From: Euonymus europaeus
Lineage: Eukaryota > Streptophyta > Magnoliopsida > Celastrales > Celastraceae
Direction of reading: 5' to 3'
Length of the DNA: 64,000 bases
Assembly: GCA_963580455.1 (NCBI GenBank)
Contig: OY756972.1
Location: 21,653,001-21,717,000, forward strand
The position numbers and the translations under genes were made by a program. Below are positions 23,842 to 37,014 of this stretch, in pieces (positions within the stretch are counted from its first letter, which is position 1; every line of letters begins with the position of its first letter). The notes beneath the pieces were generated by a model, which saw nothing but the letters and a program-made list of their open reading frames with translations, did not search any database and was not told where the DNA came from.

Positions 23842-25946
23842 GCTAGTTTCTACCTGCTTGCTCATTTTACGTTGTTTTTTTTACATTATCCTCATCCATT
23901 ATTGGAAAGAAAATTCTGCTATTCGATGAAAATTGATGGAAGACAATAAAAGTGATGGCTGCTGAGATGCAAATGGGATCAGCAGGCTTTCTGCATTCCT
24001 ACATGCATGAAATTATTGTCATTCTTATAAATGCAAATTCTGCTAATATGCAAATGAGCGATACGCAGGCCGGTGCTTGTGCTTTTATTTTTGATGTGTT
24101 CATGGTTGCCTTATCATCATGTGCAGTAGCAGTAGTCCGGGGCAAAAATATGTTATTTTTCAGATTAATTTTTTTTTCTCTCTCATCATGCCTTTTGTTT
24201 TGATTGTCAAACATGCTCATTAGACCAACCTCAATCTCAGGAAATCTTATTTTGTGGCGTTCATAATGCAACTCGCATGTTCGTCACCTTGATAATTTCA
24301 TGGAAGGTTATATTAATTATTTATATTATAATAAGTTTTGGTGGCATTTGGTTGATTGGTGAAGGCGAAGTATTATTGTTGAAAGATTTGGGAATCATTT
24401 TGAAGCTATTGGAGAGATCATTGCGAGGTTCCCTCATTATTAATCCATTCTGACTCTGCACTGAAGAAAAAAAAAACACTATTCAGACGTCTCCTTCATT
24501 TGTTCAATTTGAAAGAATAAAATAAACATATTCCACTGATATAACCAGGAGTGAAGTATAAATTTAAGGTCTAAATAATCATCAAAGTTTTCTAAGAAGT
24601 TCTTTAATGTTTTTTTTACGTTGTTTCTTCAAATTTTATTTTAACTATATAATATGACATTACATACATATCTTCCTTTATATTAAAAAGGTGTCAGAAG
24701 GCAAAAGAAGACTTGATAATCTAATTTGTTGTCCTCATCATCGTTGTTCTCAAAATTCATATTTTATTTCAAACCCTTGCAGCCTGCCTTGCAGTTTTTT
24801 TTAGTCGAGGGAAAGCAAAGATTCCTCTGAAAAGATTTTTTTTTAAAAAAACCCGACTTTAGCAGTAAACAAATGCTTCTTTCTTCCATGATCATTCAAT
24901 AATTTGGTTCACCTCTGTTTTAGTTGAATGCTTCTGCATATACCAGAACTGGTTGCTAATTAAAGCAGAGGCTAATTAATATTCTCGTGTGCACATGGAC
25001 AGACATGAAATTTCTTGTCTCCTTATGATCAGTGATTGGAAATGAGTACCAACCCTTCTTTAGCCACCATTCATTTTCAATGCAAATTCACTTCTGGCAT
25101 GCTAAAAATAATTATTTTAAGATTAAGCTTTCAGGATTATTCAATACCCATAATTATATTGCAAGAGTAAAACCCAGAATCACCTGTATCCTTGCCACAA
25201 TTAATGACATCTCACAAGTAAAATGACACTACTCCAACGTAACTGTAAGTAGGAGTTCCATTAAACAGAAATGGTAATCACATCACCTCTGCTGCTAAAG
25301 TGGAGCTGTAAATATGTTTTTGACATCATCCCATCCCAAGCTCTCTCTTCTTTTTTGTTGATGTTGGGGTTGTGAGGTCATGCAAATGATGGCAAGTATG
25401 ATTTCTTGTTGTAGACAATGGAGAGGAAGAGCAGTACTGTCACAAAAGTGAAATTCATCTCCGTCTGCAGGAGACAGCGATAGACGCCCATTTAAGGAAA
25501 AGGGAAAAAATGGTCCCTTTGTGATTGTTTTTGAATTTACAAAAGAGCACACATGTAATTTTCATGAGTGGTACTAAAGAGAATTACCATCCCCACAATA
25601 TAATAATATTTATTATGTCTGTTTGGATATAATAATGAGTCACCAATCTGGAAAGAAATGCTCAATTTGAGGAATACAAGGCAAAAAGACCATTTGAATC
25701 ATCCTTTAATTTACTCAACTGCGCCAGTCTGCTGCGTTTCTTGAAAAACGATCGATATCAGCGTCTATTATCTCAGTTCAACCACAAATATTTATTTGAT
25801 AAATGCTGAAAGAGGAAGTTTTGTATCAGATACATTTACGAAACCAAAAGAGATATATCCTATAACACGGACACACACCTTTCTCCCTCCAAGCAATTAT
25901 CTTAATTCCTATCTATGTACTATTTCACTTTAATTTGATTGAACTT
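23842..25946. other. Intergenic region between two convergent genes
   Basis: The pectin acetylesterase and the MYB gene end facing each other here, so both 3' UTRs should lie at the two edges. No additional coding exon, tRNA or clear transposon terminus was recognised in the 2.1 kb. Confidence 0.4.
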
Positions 25947-27400
25947 CTAAAGGGTTTGTCCAAAGGCCACAGCGAGTCTCTGAAGATCCTTAGTATAGAC
26001 ATTGGAAGCCTGTGAATCACCTTGTTGATGCTGGTTCTGATGCCAAGCTCTGCTGCTTGGTACATCTGTTATCGAGTTTTTGTCTGGTTTGATCTCATTA
26101 ATGTACATGGGTTGTGATGTTTGATTCTGTACAGTGCCAGTGCTTCCAAGAAGAAATGGTGTACTCAGATATTCAGACCATTTTATGTCTTCTCCTTCTT
26201 CACCTGATTTTCCACAGTCTGACACCCCCCAAGAGAAAGCATTGTTGTCAAAGCTATAACTTGTGCTTTGGCTTCCACAGTCATTTCCGAAGCTGCTTCC
26301 TTCCCAGTTCTGGACTCCATTGATATCAGAGGATCCTAAAGAAGGATTATCAGAGGGAAGACTAACCGATGGTTTAACTCGTATTGGGGTTTGGAAGAAT
26401 GAGTTTGGCATTGATGAGAAAATGGAGGAATTGCTAAGATTGAATTCAGAAATCATCTCAGAGGAACTAGAGTCCGGATTAAAGCAAAGAGCAGTATTTG
26501 GATTCACAGACATCATCCCAATATTAGTACCGTGATTCAGCTTCTGGAAAGGGAAACACCCCATCAGACCAGGAGGCCTGCAACCAGTATTGCTACAGTT
26601 TTCCAGGAAGAAATCCTGAGTGGTTGAGGTGTTCTTGTTGTTGGCGATCCTGGAGCCAGAAGAAGCTGCAGGTGATTTTGAATTCGCTGCCTCGATGAGG
26701 TTGAGTTCACTGGACACAGTAGAAGCCTTGTCATTGTTTGTGACCTGCTTCTCTTTATCAATTTCCAGCTCAGAGAGTGGCTTGTGAGTGTTGGGGTCAA
26801 TGCCTCTCTGCCTTAGCTTCTTCTTGATGCAGGAATTCCACATGTTCTTAATCTCATTATCGGTTCTTCCGGGTAACTGAGCTGCAATTTGAGACCATCT
26901 GATAGAAGGAAGTAGCACAATCCCAGATATGATTATACCATTATATGTATACGCTGCAAGAAAGAAAGAAGGAAAGGAACAGTCTTTCTTGGAAGAAAGA
27001 ATCAGAATAACCTGTTGCCAAGCACTGCATGGAGTTCAATAATCAAGTTCTCTTCCTGCTGTGAAAATGCTCCTCTCTTCAAATCAGGCCTCAAGTAGTT
27101 GATCCACCTTAACCTGCAACTCTTCCCACACCTTTGTAGGCCTGCCATTGAATTCATCACATAATCAATTAAAGAGAGCCCATTCTGCTTGGCGCATTGC
27201 AGTGTGACACCAGAAACACGCACATATTATTGCAAAAAAAGAAAAAAGAAAAAAAAGGGGGGATTACCTGCAAGTTTGGGGACAGAGCTCCAACAGCCAT
27301 GTCCATGTTTGGTTATATAATTCGAAAGTTTCTCATCTTCCTCTGGAGACCACAGGCCTTTCCTTAGCTTCTGCTTGTAACAGCAAGAGTGTCTCCCCAT
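25947..27400 (-). CDS. R2R3-MYB transcription factor, MYB50/55/61/86 clade
   Basis: Three exons (27400-27268, 27141-27012, 26898-25947) join to 404 aa. The 133- and 130-bp first exons are the standard R2R3-MYB gene structure. The R2 and R3 repeats (about residues 14-115) carry the regular Trp spacing. The start [20 protein letters not shown] and the post-R3 stretch [15 protein letters not shown] are typical of subgroup S13 (MYB50/55/61/86). Members of that group regulate carbon allocation, lignin and secondary wall, stomatal aperture and seed mucilage. The Ser/Asn-rich C-terminal half is a presumed activation region. An upstream in-frame ATG would add eight residues; the conserved MGRHSCC start is preferred. 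Which paralogue it is cannot be told by eye. Confidence 0.92.
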
Positions 27401-29569
27401 GTGGAGCGCAACCAATGCTGCCACTGCTCCTACTTTATAGAAAAAGTGTCAGCAACAGGAGAATGGATAGGATTTCAAATTGGAATTCTAGGAGGAGTTC
27501 ATGAAGATGGGAATCAACACTAATAGGTGGCTGACTCTAAGAGAAAGTCACATTCAGTAGGCTGATTGTGCATTGTGGCTTCATATATATATATATATAT
27601 ATATACTTGGACCATTTTTCATGACCTGGGCTTCACAGGATGTTCCATGTCAACATCTGGGTCCACTTTACAAGTGGGCTATACCTGTAATGGACGGTTC
27701 AGATGCAACTGCTCTCATCCAGTATACGAAAAGGGAGGAGGGAGAGAACCAATAATTTGACTACCACATGTTTCATTAGAGTGAGAATTAAAAGACTTTG
27801 GCTGCAATGGTGGGGGCTACTGACAGATATTTTTTAAGCAGTAATCTTGTAAAATACTTGTGTTCAGAAGCCTAAATAAATTTAGGGTGATGACAAATGA
27901 AATAATCAATACAACATTTGGACTTTTTTACAATGGGGATGTTTAGATGAACTCTGTAGCAATTCCATATTTCAACCACAGTCTAACCCAGGATTCCTAT
28001 CACAAATCAGAGAAAAGAAAAAAAAAAGTTGGCCAACAAAGCCATATCCCTAATTTGGTTAACACTCCAAATTACAGTAAACTGCAATGAATTGAGGGAT
28101 AAAAGAAGCTGCTACATAACACCATCTTATAGTTTTGTTTTCAGTGCAGATTTGTTCTATAACTTCTGAGTAGGGTTCCTTTCAAATAATATTTCCCTAC
28201 TTTCTTTTTCTCCCTTTCAAGTAATTCTCCAAAATTGTTGTGATCCATCTTTGCCCAGATAAGGTTTTATTCCCTATCTTTTAGAATACTACTCACACTC
28301 TACCAACAACCTTCAAGAGCTTCTTTTTTTTGCCAACTTGTAATAACTCATCATATCTTGAAATTAAATATTTTTTTTAATATAAAATTTTGAGTTCATG
28401 AAAGTGCCATGATTGTGTGATATGCCAAAACCATAATGATAAAAGTAAACTTGTGTACTCCAATATATAAATAGGACATCCACGATGATACAGTCGTCCT
28501 GTATGCATTGCTCAAACTTGAATGCAGATAAATTTGGGTGAATTATTACAAGTTACTGATATAACATTTGGCAAGATGTATAAATATACGTGATGTAACC
28601 ATGAATGAAGGTATACACAATATTATGAAGTCCATTTGGATGTAATCATAAAACAGGGAAGTGAAGTTAGGTAGTAATAAATGACAAAATGAATTATCAA
28701 AATCATAGAAATCAAGAAGTTCGCTAATGTTTTTTTGGGGAGCAAGTAGCACATAAGGTTGTATACAAAAACTATATATCAATGCCTCAGCATTTTCTTA
28801 TCGTACTTTATGGAAAAAATTTGTATGAAAGACATGCCTGGCAGATAAACATCCAAAATCAGTACAGGTTAGGTTTGATATTTACTTATTTATTTCCATT
28901 AAACATGCTCCATCGCTGTAAGTTTATTAATTAAGAACCTTCAACTCCAAAATAATAATAAAAATCATTAAAGAGCAATCATGAGCTTGTATATCTGTGA
29001 TTTAACGTCTCTTAATTCTAAACATTATCAAGCTTCTCTGAGCTTTAATTTCTTAATTCAGACTCCCAAAGGATATCTCATTATGGGCTTGTACCCCTAT
29101 CTTGTTGTCAGAAGAGGAGCTGTTAAGTGAAGTCAACCATGGTTTGTATATGTTTCAGTATTTTTCAATTATATATATGTTTTGCTTTGCTGTCATTTTT
29201 ATTTTATCTTTCAACTGCTCTGGTAGTCGTCTAAACATTCTTTAGGGAAAAAAAATTGTTTGATCATACTTACCATATGGCTTTACATTTATTCTATTCG
29301 TTCTAAGAACATCAATTCTGTTGCTTGCAACTGGGGGAATATATCTCTGTCACCAATTGATTGGGAAAGTTTGAACAAGTATCAACTTGATTGATGGTGC
29401 CATAACCTTAAGTTTGTATTATCTCAGTAACACGGAAAAAAGACTAAAGTGTGGAAATGGTCTAAGCTTGGAGGGATTATTATAATAAATCCTAGCATTG
29501 GTGATGGACAAGAAAGGATACAAGGCCATAAACATTGTGGATAGTTTCGTCGGGGCGGACAATGATTGC
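27401..29569. other. MYB promoter side and intergenic DNA
   Basis: No coding sequence is recognised. An (AT)n microsatellite of about 20 bp lies at 27,585-27,605, roughly 190 bp upstream of the MYB start codon. The remainder is AT-rich with only stop-rich ORFs. Confidence 0.35.
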
Positions 29570-29577
29570 TGACCTAT

Positions 29578-30243
29578 CAGGGGCGGATCTATTAGTTGGC
29601 TATGGTGGGCTACAGCCCGTGTGAAAAAAATAATTTTTTTTTAGCAAGTATACTGCAAAGCTTTGTCTATGTGTCTTCTAGGTCAGCCGTCCGTCTCAGT
29701 TCTCCCGTCTTCGTCTCAATTCTCACGTCTGCTTCTTTGTCTGCGCCTATGCCTATAAGTCTGCAACAAGGTTAGTGTTTTGAGCCTTGGTTTTTGACTT
29801 TTTGACATGGTCTATTGCTCATTTGCGGTCAATTCTCATTGCTTGGTCAACCCCTTATCCCTTTCAATTGCTCTCATTTGCTTGTCTACTGCTTTCCCCC
29901 CCTTTGTCGCTTGGTGTCATTAATTTTTAGTACCCCTACCACTGTGTAATTAACGGTGTCCTAAATGTGTTTGACAAAATGACCCATAGAACTATAGAAG
30001 TTAAAATTTAGCTTATCGTTTACTTTGTTTTGTTTTGTATGTTGGGATTGATTAATTGAGGAAATGAATTTCTTGTGCACATTTTATGTTGCTTGAATCA
30101 ATAAATAGATATTATATAGAGGTTGTTCCGGAAAATTTTTTCGGGGCGCTGCCCCGAACCCCGTTATTTTTTCCCAAGACTCCTCGAACCCTATCACCTT
30201 TAAGTTGAGCCCGGGGTAAATCATAATCCTGGATCCGCCACTG
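29578..30243. mobile_element. hAT-type non-autonomous element (666 bp)
   Basis: The ends are CAGGGGCGGATCT and, on the right, GGATCCGCCACTG, a 13-bp inverted repeat with two mismatches. The 8-bp sequence TGACCTAT is repeated exactly on both sides (29,570-29,577 and 30,244-30,251). CAGGG-like termini and an 8-bp duplication are the marks of hAT elements. No transposase ORF is present, so it would be mobilised in trans. The perfect duplication suggests a fairly recent insertion. Confidence 0.85.
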
Positions 30244-30251
30244 TGACCTAT

Positions 30252-33086
30252 AAAACCCCGAATCAGTTGTAATATTTTGTGTGATTTTCACTCCGATGCT
30301 GGGCAATGATATTCCTTTGGAGATTTTGACAAGGAAGAAACAAAGTGTTGAACATGTTTATATATCTGTCCAAAACCCCCACCAAGAACACTAGATTTAC
30401 AGAATGCTGATTGCAAGGCATTTCCAGCAGCAATGACTAGTGTTTGCTTAATTTAAGGCTTTTAGGTTATGCAGGATGGATGCATGATGCCATTTAACAC
30501 TGTTCACTTTCTATTTGTCAATCTTTCCAGAAAAGGATAAACTTCATCATTCCAAATCAAATGCTCTACTTTGATATATTCTTTTTTGACTGCTGCTTCT
30601 GCCAAACATATGTGGCTAATTTCCATAAACATTTGCAATATTGGCATTACTTCAAAAGTTATCATTAGCATACACTAAGTAAACGAAAGTATGGAGCACA
30701 GCACTTGATGAGAAATGTGCGAACTCATCTTCTAGAACAGAATGATTTGGGAGACAATAGCACAACAACAGTAAATGTGAAGTGGAGGGAGACATAATCC
30801 ATTTCCCCTTGAAAACGAGAGAAGCTTTTTCCCCGTCATCTATATTCTCTAAAGCTATCTCTTCCTAAGCTGATTTAAGGACAAACAAATAGTTGAAAAA
30901 AAGAAATTGTTCCTCTGCTAATCTTGGAATCACAACATCACAAAAAAACTGCTGGTAAATTGAACTATGATTACCTCCACTAATACTAAAATTTTCACCA
31001 CGAAACCAAAAAAAAACTCAAGTAGAAAAGGGTTTAAAAGAATACTTTTCCAGAATAAAAACTAAGAAGTTTCAGTATTATTTGACATCCCCATTGTCTT
31101 GCCCAGACAAGTGAAACTAATAGGGATAAATGATCAGGTCCATTCGAGAATAATATTTAATTCTTGATTGGCCCATTAGCACTATTTGGAAACAAAAAGC
31201 ACATGGATAGTTTAATAGATTTAGGTTAACAAACACTAGTTACAAGTAAGCTTACTCGTCTTTAAGTCTTGTCACAGCAGTGAATGATGATGACAAAAAC
31301 ATGAATGTCATGATCATAACATTGATATCCACAATAGTCAAGCTTAAAATCTTAACAATCGTTATGAGTTTAAACATCCCTATTCTTTCCCATTAGCCCC
31401 TTGGATTAGTTATCTCAATGGTTTAAGAAACATGAGAACAGTTTCCAGACTTATGATTTATGAGAGAGAAGAGGTCCAGAATGCAGTAAAAAAATTGACT
31501 TTAATACAAGGCAGCATTATAATGAGGAATCAAAATTCAAAAGCCTCTAAACCCATGATTTGGAAAAGCTTTGTCTGGTTGAAAAAACCTCCTTTGTGAC
31601 CCATCTCTGCATAATTACATGCATGTTTTTGTTTTTTGGTGGGAAATGATATTCGACTTTATTGCCAAATTTGCGTTACTTTTTTTTTTGAGGTTCTAAG
31701 TTTGACCTTGTTATTTGAGAGGCTCTCTCAGAGACATGCCAAGCTCTAGTAAATAAGGACGCCAGAATTTATTTCAAGCTCCACTTTGGATCATGGGCAA
31801 TGTGTCAGATTTAAGGTGTCTAATCAATTTCTCAATAGGCAGGAAATTGAAGAAAACCTTCCCGACACTTCAGTGTATAAGCTTGGCGAGTTTGACAATG
31901 ACTACCATCATTTCTCTAATTCGTATATCTAAACTACCTTTTCAGTTCCAAGGACAAGAGAGAGTGAAATCCTTAAAGATGCACTGATTTGCTGATGCAC
32001 TGTTGATTAATTACAGACTTAACGTTCTTATCTGGCTGCTATATCAAAACATGCTTTGGTTACAGGGCCTGCGCTTCAAGTTATCTTAGAAGGCACCCTA
32101 TTTTGAATTTTTGATAGCCCACAAGTAATAAACTTTGATATTGAATGAAGAGATCCTACAGACTCCTCATTTTAAGAGTGCACATGACTGGTGAAGTGTT
32201 TAGGCTACCAACTGAAAAGTTTACTGTTCACAGGGCTATGGAAAAAACCCTCAAATTCAGGAGATGCCAAGCCCACCTTCAGATTCTTTGGTTGTTTTGT
32301 TTGGCTTCTAGTGTTCTTTTCTGTACAATAAAAATCTGATTGATTCATGTATAAATGCAAGAAGATATTATTTATGATTATGAAATTGGTCAAGGGTTAC
32401 TCTTCAGGTATCCTATGATGACCTTACTTGACTAAGATCTGTTCCATAGACTCTTTAGGTATCGTATTGATTGGTAGTCTAATGGCATCAAGTGGTGGTA
32501 TTCTTAATGCTAATTATTACTCATAAGAAGACGTAGAAAATTTGGAACAACTAGAGAGCAGAATTTCCCATAGAAGCCTCTAGGCTTATATTAAATTAAA
32601 TACCTAATAAAAGCATAAACTCAATAATTTTAATGGTCTTGCCAAAGGACCCTATTTTCTCTTTTCAATATAACATATTAAAATCTGAAACTACTGTGGA
32701 TGACAGACATGTCCATGTTTCCACCGTTAACTTTGCAAATTAGAAGCCTCTGGTCCCCCCCACTTCTTCTAACTTTATCTCCTCTCCTGGCCATTTAATT
32801 GAAAAATATCACTTTAATAACTCAAACTGTTCTCTTTTTCTTTTCCTTTTTTAATTTACTTTTTCTTTTGGAAAACTTAAAGTTCATGGAGTCCTAGTCA
32901 TCCCCTTCTGTCCAGAGTGATACAGTCTGTGCTACACCCTACACCCAGTTGTGACTTGTTGTTTGGCCTTTCTTTCTGGGTTTTGTAGCCAACCTTCAAC
33001 CATATCATTCCTTTACCTTTTCTGTTTCTCTTACAATCTGCTAACCATTTGAAGGATCTAGCCCTTTTTGCAGTTGAATTCTCAAC
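30252..33086. other. Intergenic DNA and leader of the Glu/Lys-rich gene
   Basis: No gene is recognised from 30,252 to about 32,700. The pyrimidine-rich DNA from about 32,750 to 33,086 probably includes the promoter and 5' leader of the following gene. The small ORFs at 31,793 and 32,145 show no domain. Confidence 0.35.
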
Positions 33087-36000
33087 ATGGCTACTGAGCC
33101 TGTACTCCCTCATGCTTCTGCTGCTCTTGAGGTGAGATCCTCTATTCTCCCTTCTTTCTTTTGTCAAAGGTTGAGAATTTTATGAATTACTGTACCAGTC
33201 ACTACAAATTTATTCCCATTACCTACATCTTTTTTGTTCATGCATTACCTAGAAATTCTCGTCATGATTTTGTTGGGTTTTTTTCTTCCATGTAATATCA
33301 AAGCTGAATATGGGTAGATTTTCTTCCATGGAAACCTTTTTCTATTTTTATCCACATGATGATCCCTTTTTCCATTCACTGTGCAAAATTTGCAGGTTTC
33401 AAATATGTTCCTGATTTTTATATGGTCACTAATGATATATTTATATATATTATTGATGGGATTGGACTAGGAGTGCCAATATTTCACTTTTGTGAAAATG
33501 AATAAATCCTAAAGCTGGTTAATTATAAAGGATACATCAAGCTAACCATCTCCTAGTGATCTCAAACTTTTCTGAAGCAGAATGTTCAGAGATTTTCTGA
33601 AAATGATAAAGTGATGTGCCACTAATTTAAACATCTTCGTCAGTCTTCACTTGAGTTGAGTTATAATGTAGTTAATTTAGTAGAGTATCAGGATGCAAAA
33701 GAAACAAATTTTAACCGCTCCATAGATGTTCAGAAAACAAACTTTCTAGTCTTATGCTATGCTTGGCATGAGGGTTGAGTTGGGTTGAGAGAAGTTCATA
33801 AAGTGAATTATTACTTGGTATTGGGAGGGGTTGAGAGGGGTTTTTGTGAGTAAACACCTCTCAAAATGAGGGGTTGGAAAAAGACACGAACCCCTCCAAA
33901 TATCTTGAGGTGTTCATGTCAAGCAGGGGTTCAGAAGGATTCGCTTGTTCGTGAACCCCTCCCAACACCTCTCTCAAGTAGGGCTTTACTATCAAATCCA
34001 TTCACTTGATTCATAAGATTTACTGGTGATTGCATCAAAAATAGTATTTCAGTTTTTCACCTTAACTTCAATCTCCAGACTTGTTTTGAAAACTTTGTTT
34101 GGGGTTGAGTTCTATTTCTTAGTCCGGTTAAACGAATAATAGGTCATGTAAATTTCAGGCAGTTGAGGAGAAGGCGAATGAAGAGCATCTAGAGGCAACT
34201 GAAAAAGAGATTGTTCTTTCATATGAAGAAAGTAGAAAAAAAGAGAAGAATACGCGTATTAAGCCTCCAATTCCTGAGCTTCAAAAGACAGATGATGCTC
34301 ATGAACCAACAGCTGATGCTGTCAAGAACCAACCAGAGGAGCAACTGACAACAGAATCTGCTGGGGAAGAAGTGAAGGAGAAACTGTTAACATCTGTGGA
34401 GAAAGTTCAAGGGGAGCAAACTGAGATGGATAATGTACCTGAACCATCAGTTGAACTAAAGGGCAAACTACTGGAAGCTTTTACTGTTGAAAAAACAGAA
34501 ATGGCTGTAGTAAGAGATAACGAAGATCCAGAAGTATCATCCAGCGGAGTTGACAAACTGGAACCAGTGGTTCCTGAAGTTGAAGAAAAGTCTGAGCAGC
34601 AATCGGGGATGAATGAGAAATTGGAGACTGCGTCCAAGAAAATTGAAAAACCAGAAACAGTAGCTACCGAAGTTGAGTTCAGATCTAAGGATCAACCTGG
34701 AGTTATTGAACATGTTGAAACCATGCTCAAAGGAATTGAAAAACCAGAACCCGTAGCCGTTGAAGTAGTGGTAAAACCTGAGGGACAATCTGTAGTTAAC
34801 CAACAAGTCGAGATTGAGAAACCAGGAGCGGTAGCTGATGAAGTCGAGGTAAAATCCGACGAACAATCTGGAGTTACTGAACAGTTTGGGATTACATCCA
34901 GTGAAATTGAAAAGCCAGAACAAGAGGCAAAACTTGAGGAAGAATCTGGAGTTGATGAACTGGCTGAAACTATGCCCAAAGATGTCGAAAAGCTAGCACA
35001 TGTAGCTACTGGATTAGAAGGAAAACTAGAGGAAGAATCCAAAGTTAATGAACAGGCTGAAATTATGTCCAAAGAAGTCGAGAAACCACGACCAGTATCC
35101 CCAGAACAAGAGGAAAAACTTGAGGAGGAATCTGGAGTTAATGAACAGGCTGAAACTATGCCCAAAGATGTTGAAAATCTAGAACATGTAGCTACTGGAT
35201 TAGAGGGAAAACTCGAGGAAGAATCTAAAGTTAATGAACATGCCGAAATTATGTCCAAAGAAGTTGAGAAACCACAACCGGTAGCCCCAGAAAAAGAGGG
35301 AAAAATTGAGGAGGAATCTGGAGTTAATGAACAGGCTGAAATTGCATCCAAAGACATTGAAAGGCCAGAGCATGTAGCTATTGGATTAGAGGGAAAACTT
35401 GAGCAAGCATCCAAAGTTAATGAACCGGCTGAAATTATGTCCAAAGAAGTCGAGAAACCACAACCAGTAGCCCCAGAACAAGAGGCAAAACTTGAGGAGG
35501 AATCTGGAGTTGATGAACAGGCTGAAACTGCGTCCAAAGATGTTGAAAAGCCAGAGCATGTAGCAATTGGATTAGAGGGAAAACTCATGGAGGGATCGAA
35601 AGTTAATGAACAGGCTGAAATTACGTTCAAGGAAGTTGAGAAACCACAACCAGTAGCCCCAGAACAAAAGGCAAAACTTGAGGAGGAATCTGGAGTTAAT
35701 GAACAGGCTAAAACTACGTCCAAAGATGTTGAAAAGCCAGAGCATGTAGCTATTGGATTAGAGGGAAAACTCAAGGAAGAATCAAAAGTTAATGAACAGG
35801 CTGAAATTATGTCCAAGGAAGTCGAGAAACCACAACCAGTAGCCCCAGAACAAGAGGCAAAACTTGAGGAGGAATATGGAGTTAATGAACAGGCTGAAAC
35901 TGCGTACAAAGATGTTAGAAAGCCAGAGCATGTAGCTATTGGATTAGAGGGAAAACTCAAGGAAGAATCCAAAGTTAATGAACAGGCTGAAATTATGTCC

Positions 36001-37014
36001 AAAGAAGTCGAGAAACCACTGCCAGTAGCTACTGAGGTAGAGGTGAAATGGGAAGAACAATCCGAAGTTGATAAAAAAGTTGAGACTTTGTCCAAGGACA
36101 TGAAGAAACAAGAACCCGCAGCTCCTGAAGTAGAGGTGATATGGGAAGTACAATCTACAATTGATGAGCGAGTTGAGAATATGCCCAAGGAAGTTGAAAA
36201 ACCAGCAGTCGTGGTTTCTGAAATCAAAGTGAAACCAGAGGGAACACCTGAAGATTCAGAGAAAGAGGACAGCAAAGATGAGAAATTCGAACCCAAAGAA
36301 AGCATGGACAGTGAAACTGCAAAAGATGAAGAAAGTTTGGCTGTAAAAACATCATTGAAGGAAGATAATTTTAGTAAAAAAGAGGAGCCAATTGGAATCA
36401 CAAGCATGGAACAAACAGGCCAACAGACTCAATCTGATTTAAAACATGAAGGTGCAGCTTCTCTTCTCGATTCCAAAGGGACTGTTGGCACCAATAAAGA
36501 AAGGATGGAATTGAACGGGATTGATATAGTTGAGAAATTGCCTGAAGAGGCAATTGCAGAGATGCGAAAGGTTGAAGAGAATGAGTCAGAGACCACAAAA
36601 TTTGAAGGCAAGAATGAAGAGGAAACTTTGATAACTGAGAGATTAATTGAATCCATCCAAGCTGAGGATCTGAAAGATGAGAACCTAGCTTCAGTTGGAA
36701 CCAACAGAGAAGGCAACATAGAGGGAAAGCTGAAAGAGGTCAATGAATTGGTTCAAGCATCCGACAAATCTGGATTGGAAGAACGCGTAAAAAATGGTGC
36801 AGAAAATCTGGAGGGTGGCAAGATTGCAGAAACTGATGTTCAAAAAGATGGTGAGGATACAAAATCAGTGCAGGGCCTTCAGAAAGAAGCTCCAGTCAAG
36901 CCCACTCAAAAGCAATCAAATAACATCATATCAAAGGTGAAACAATCACTTGTGAAGGCAAAAAAAGCTATCACTGGGAAATCTCCAAGCAAAGGTGACA
37001 ATAAAATTAAGTAA
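33087..37014 (+). CDS. Glu/Lys-rich protein with 62-residue tandem repeats
   Basis: Exon 1 (33087-33131, 15 codons, ATG in AACATGGCT) joins exon 2 (34159-37014) in frame through a 1,027-bp GT-AG intron, giving 966 aa. The protein is very rich in Glu, Lys and Val, with almost no aromatic residues and no signal peptide or membrane segment. Residues about 298-640 form five full repeats of 62 residues plus a sixth partial one. Each repeat is a tandem of two related ~31-residue halves: GLEGKLEEESKVNEQAEIMS and then PEQEAKLEEESGVNEQAE. The tail is basic and looks conserved: NNIISKVKQSLVKAKKAITG. Composition suggests a disordered, partly helical scaffold. The basic tail resembles that of large Glu-rich plant proteins such as Arabidopsis RBB1, but this is from memory and needs alignment. 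No function is asserted. Confidence 0.8.
33760..34000. repeat. Candidate MITE inside the first intron
   Basis: A GC-richer island in the intron has inverted ends: GGGTTGAGTTGGG on the left and CCCAACACCTCTCTCAAG on the right. Internal inverted copies of GAGGGGTT and AACCCCTC are also present. No coding capacity. No target duplication could be fixed. Confidence 0.4.
35005..36030 (+). repeat. 186-bp coding tandem repeat
   Basis: Units begin at 35005, 35191, 35377, 35563, 35749 and 35935, exactly 186 bp apart with no frame-changing indels. They encode the 62-residue protein repeats. The later units are closer to each other than to the first, suggesting growth by unequal crossing over. Confidence 0.9.

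Noticed and set aside
34692..36407. Long open reading frame antisense to the Glu/Lys-rich gene (571 codons)
   Set aside because: GAA/AAG-rich repeats leave the opposite strand open as Ser/Phe-rich text. It follows the 186-bp repeat exactly and has no domain, so it is a shadow.
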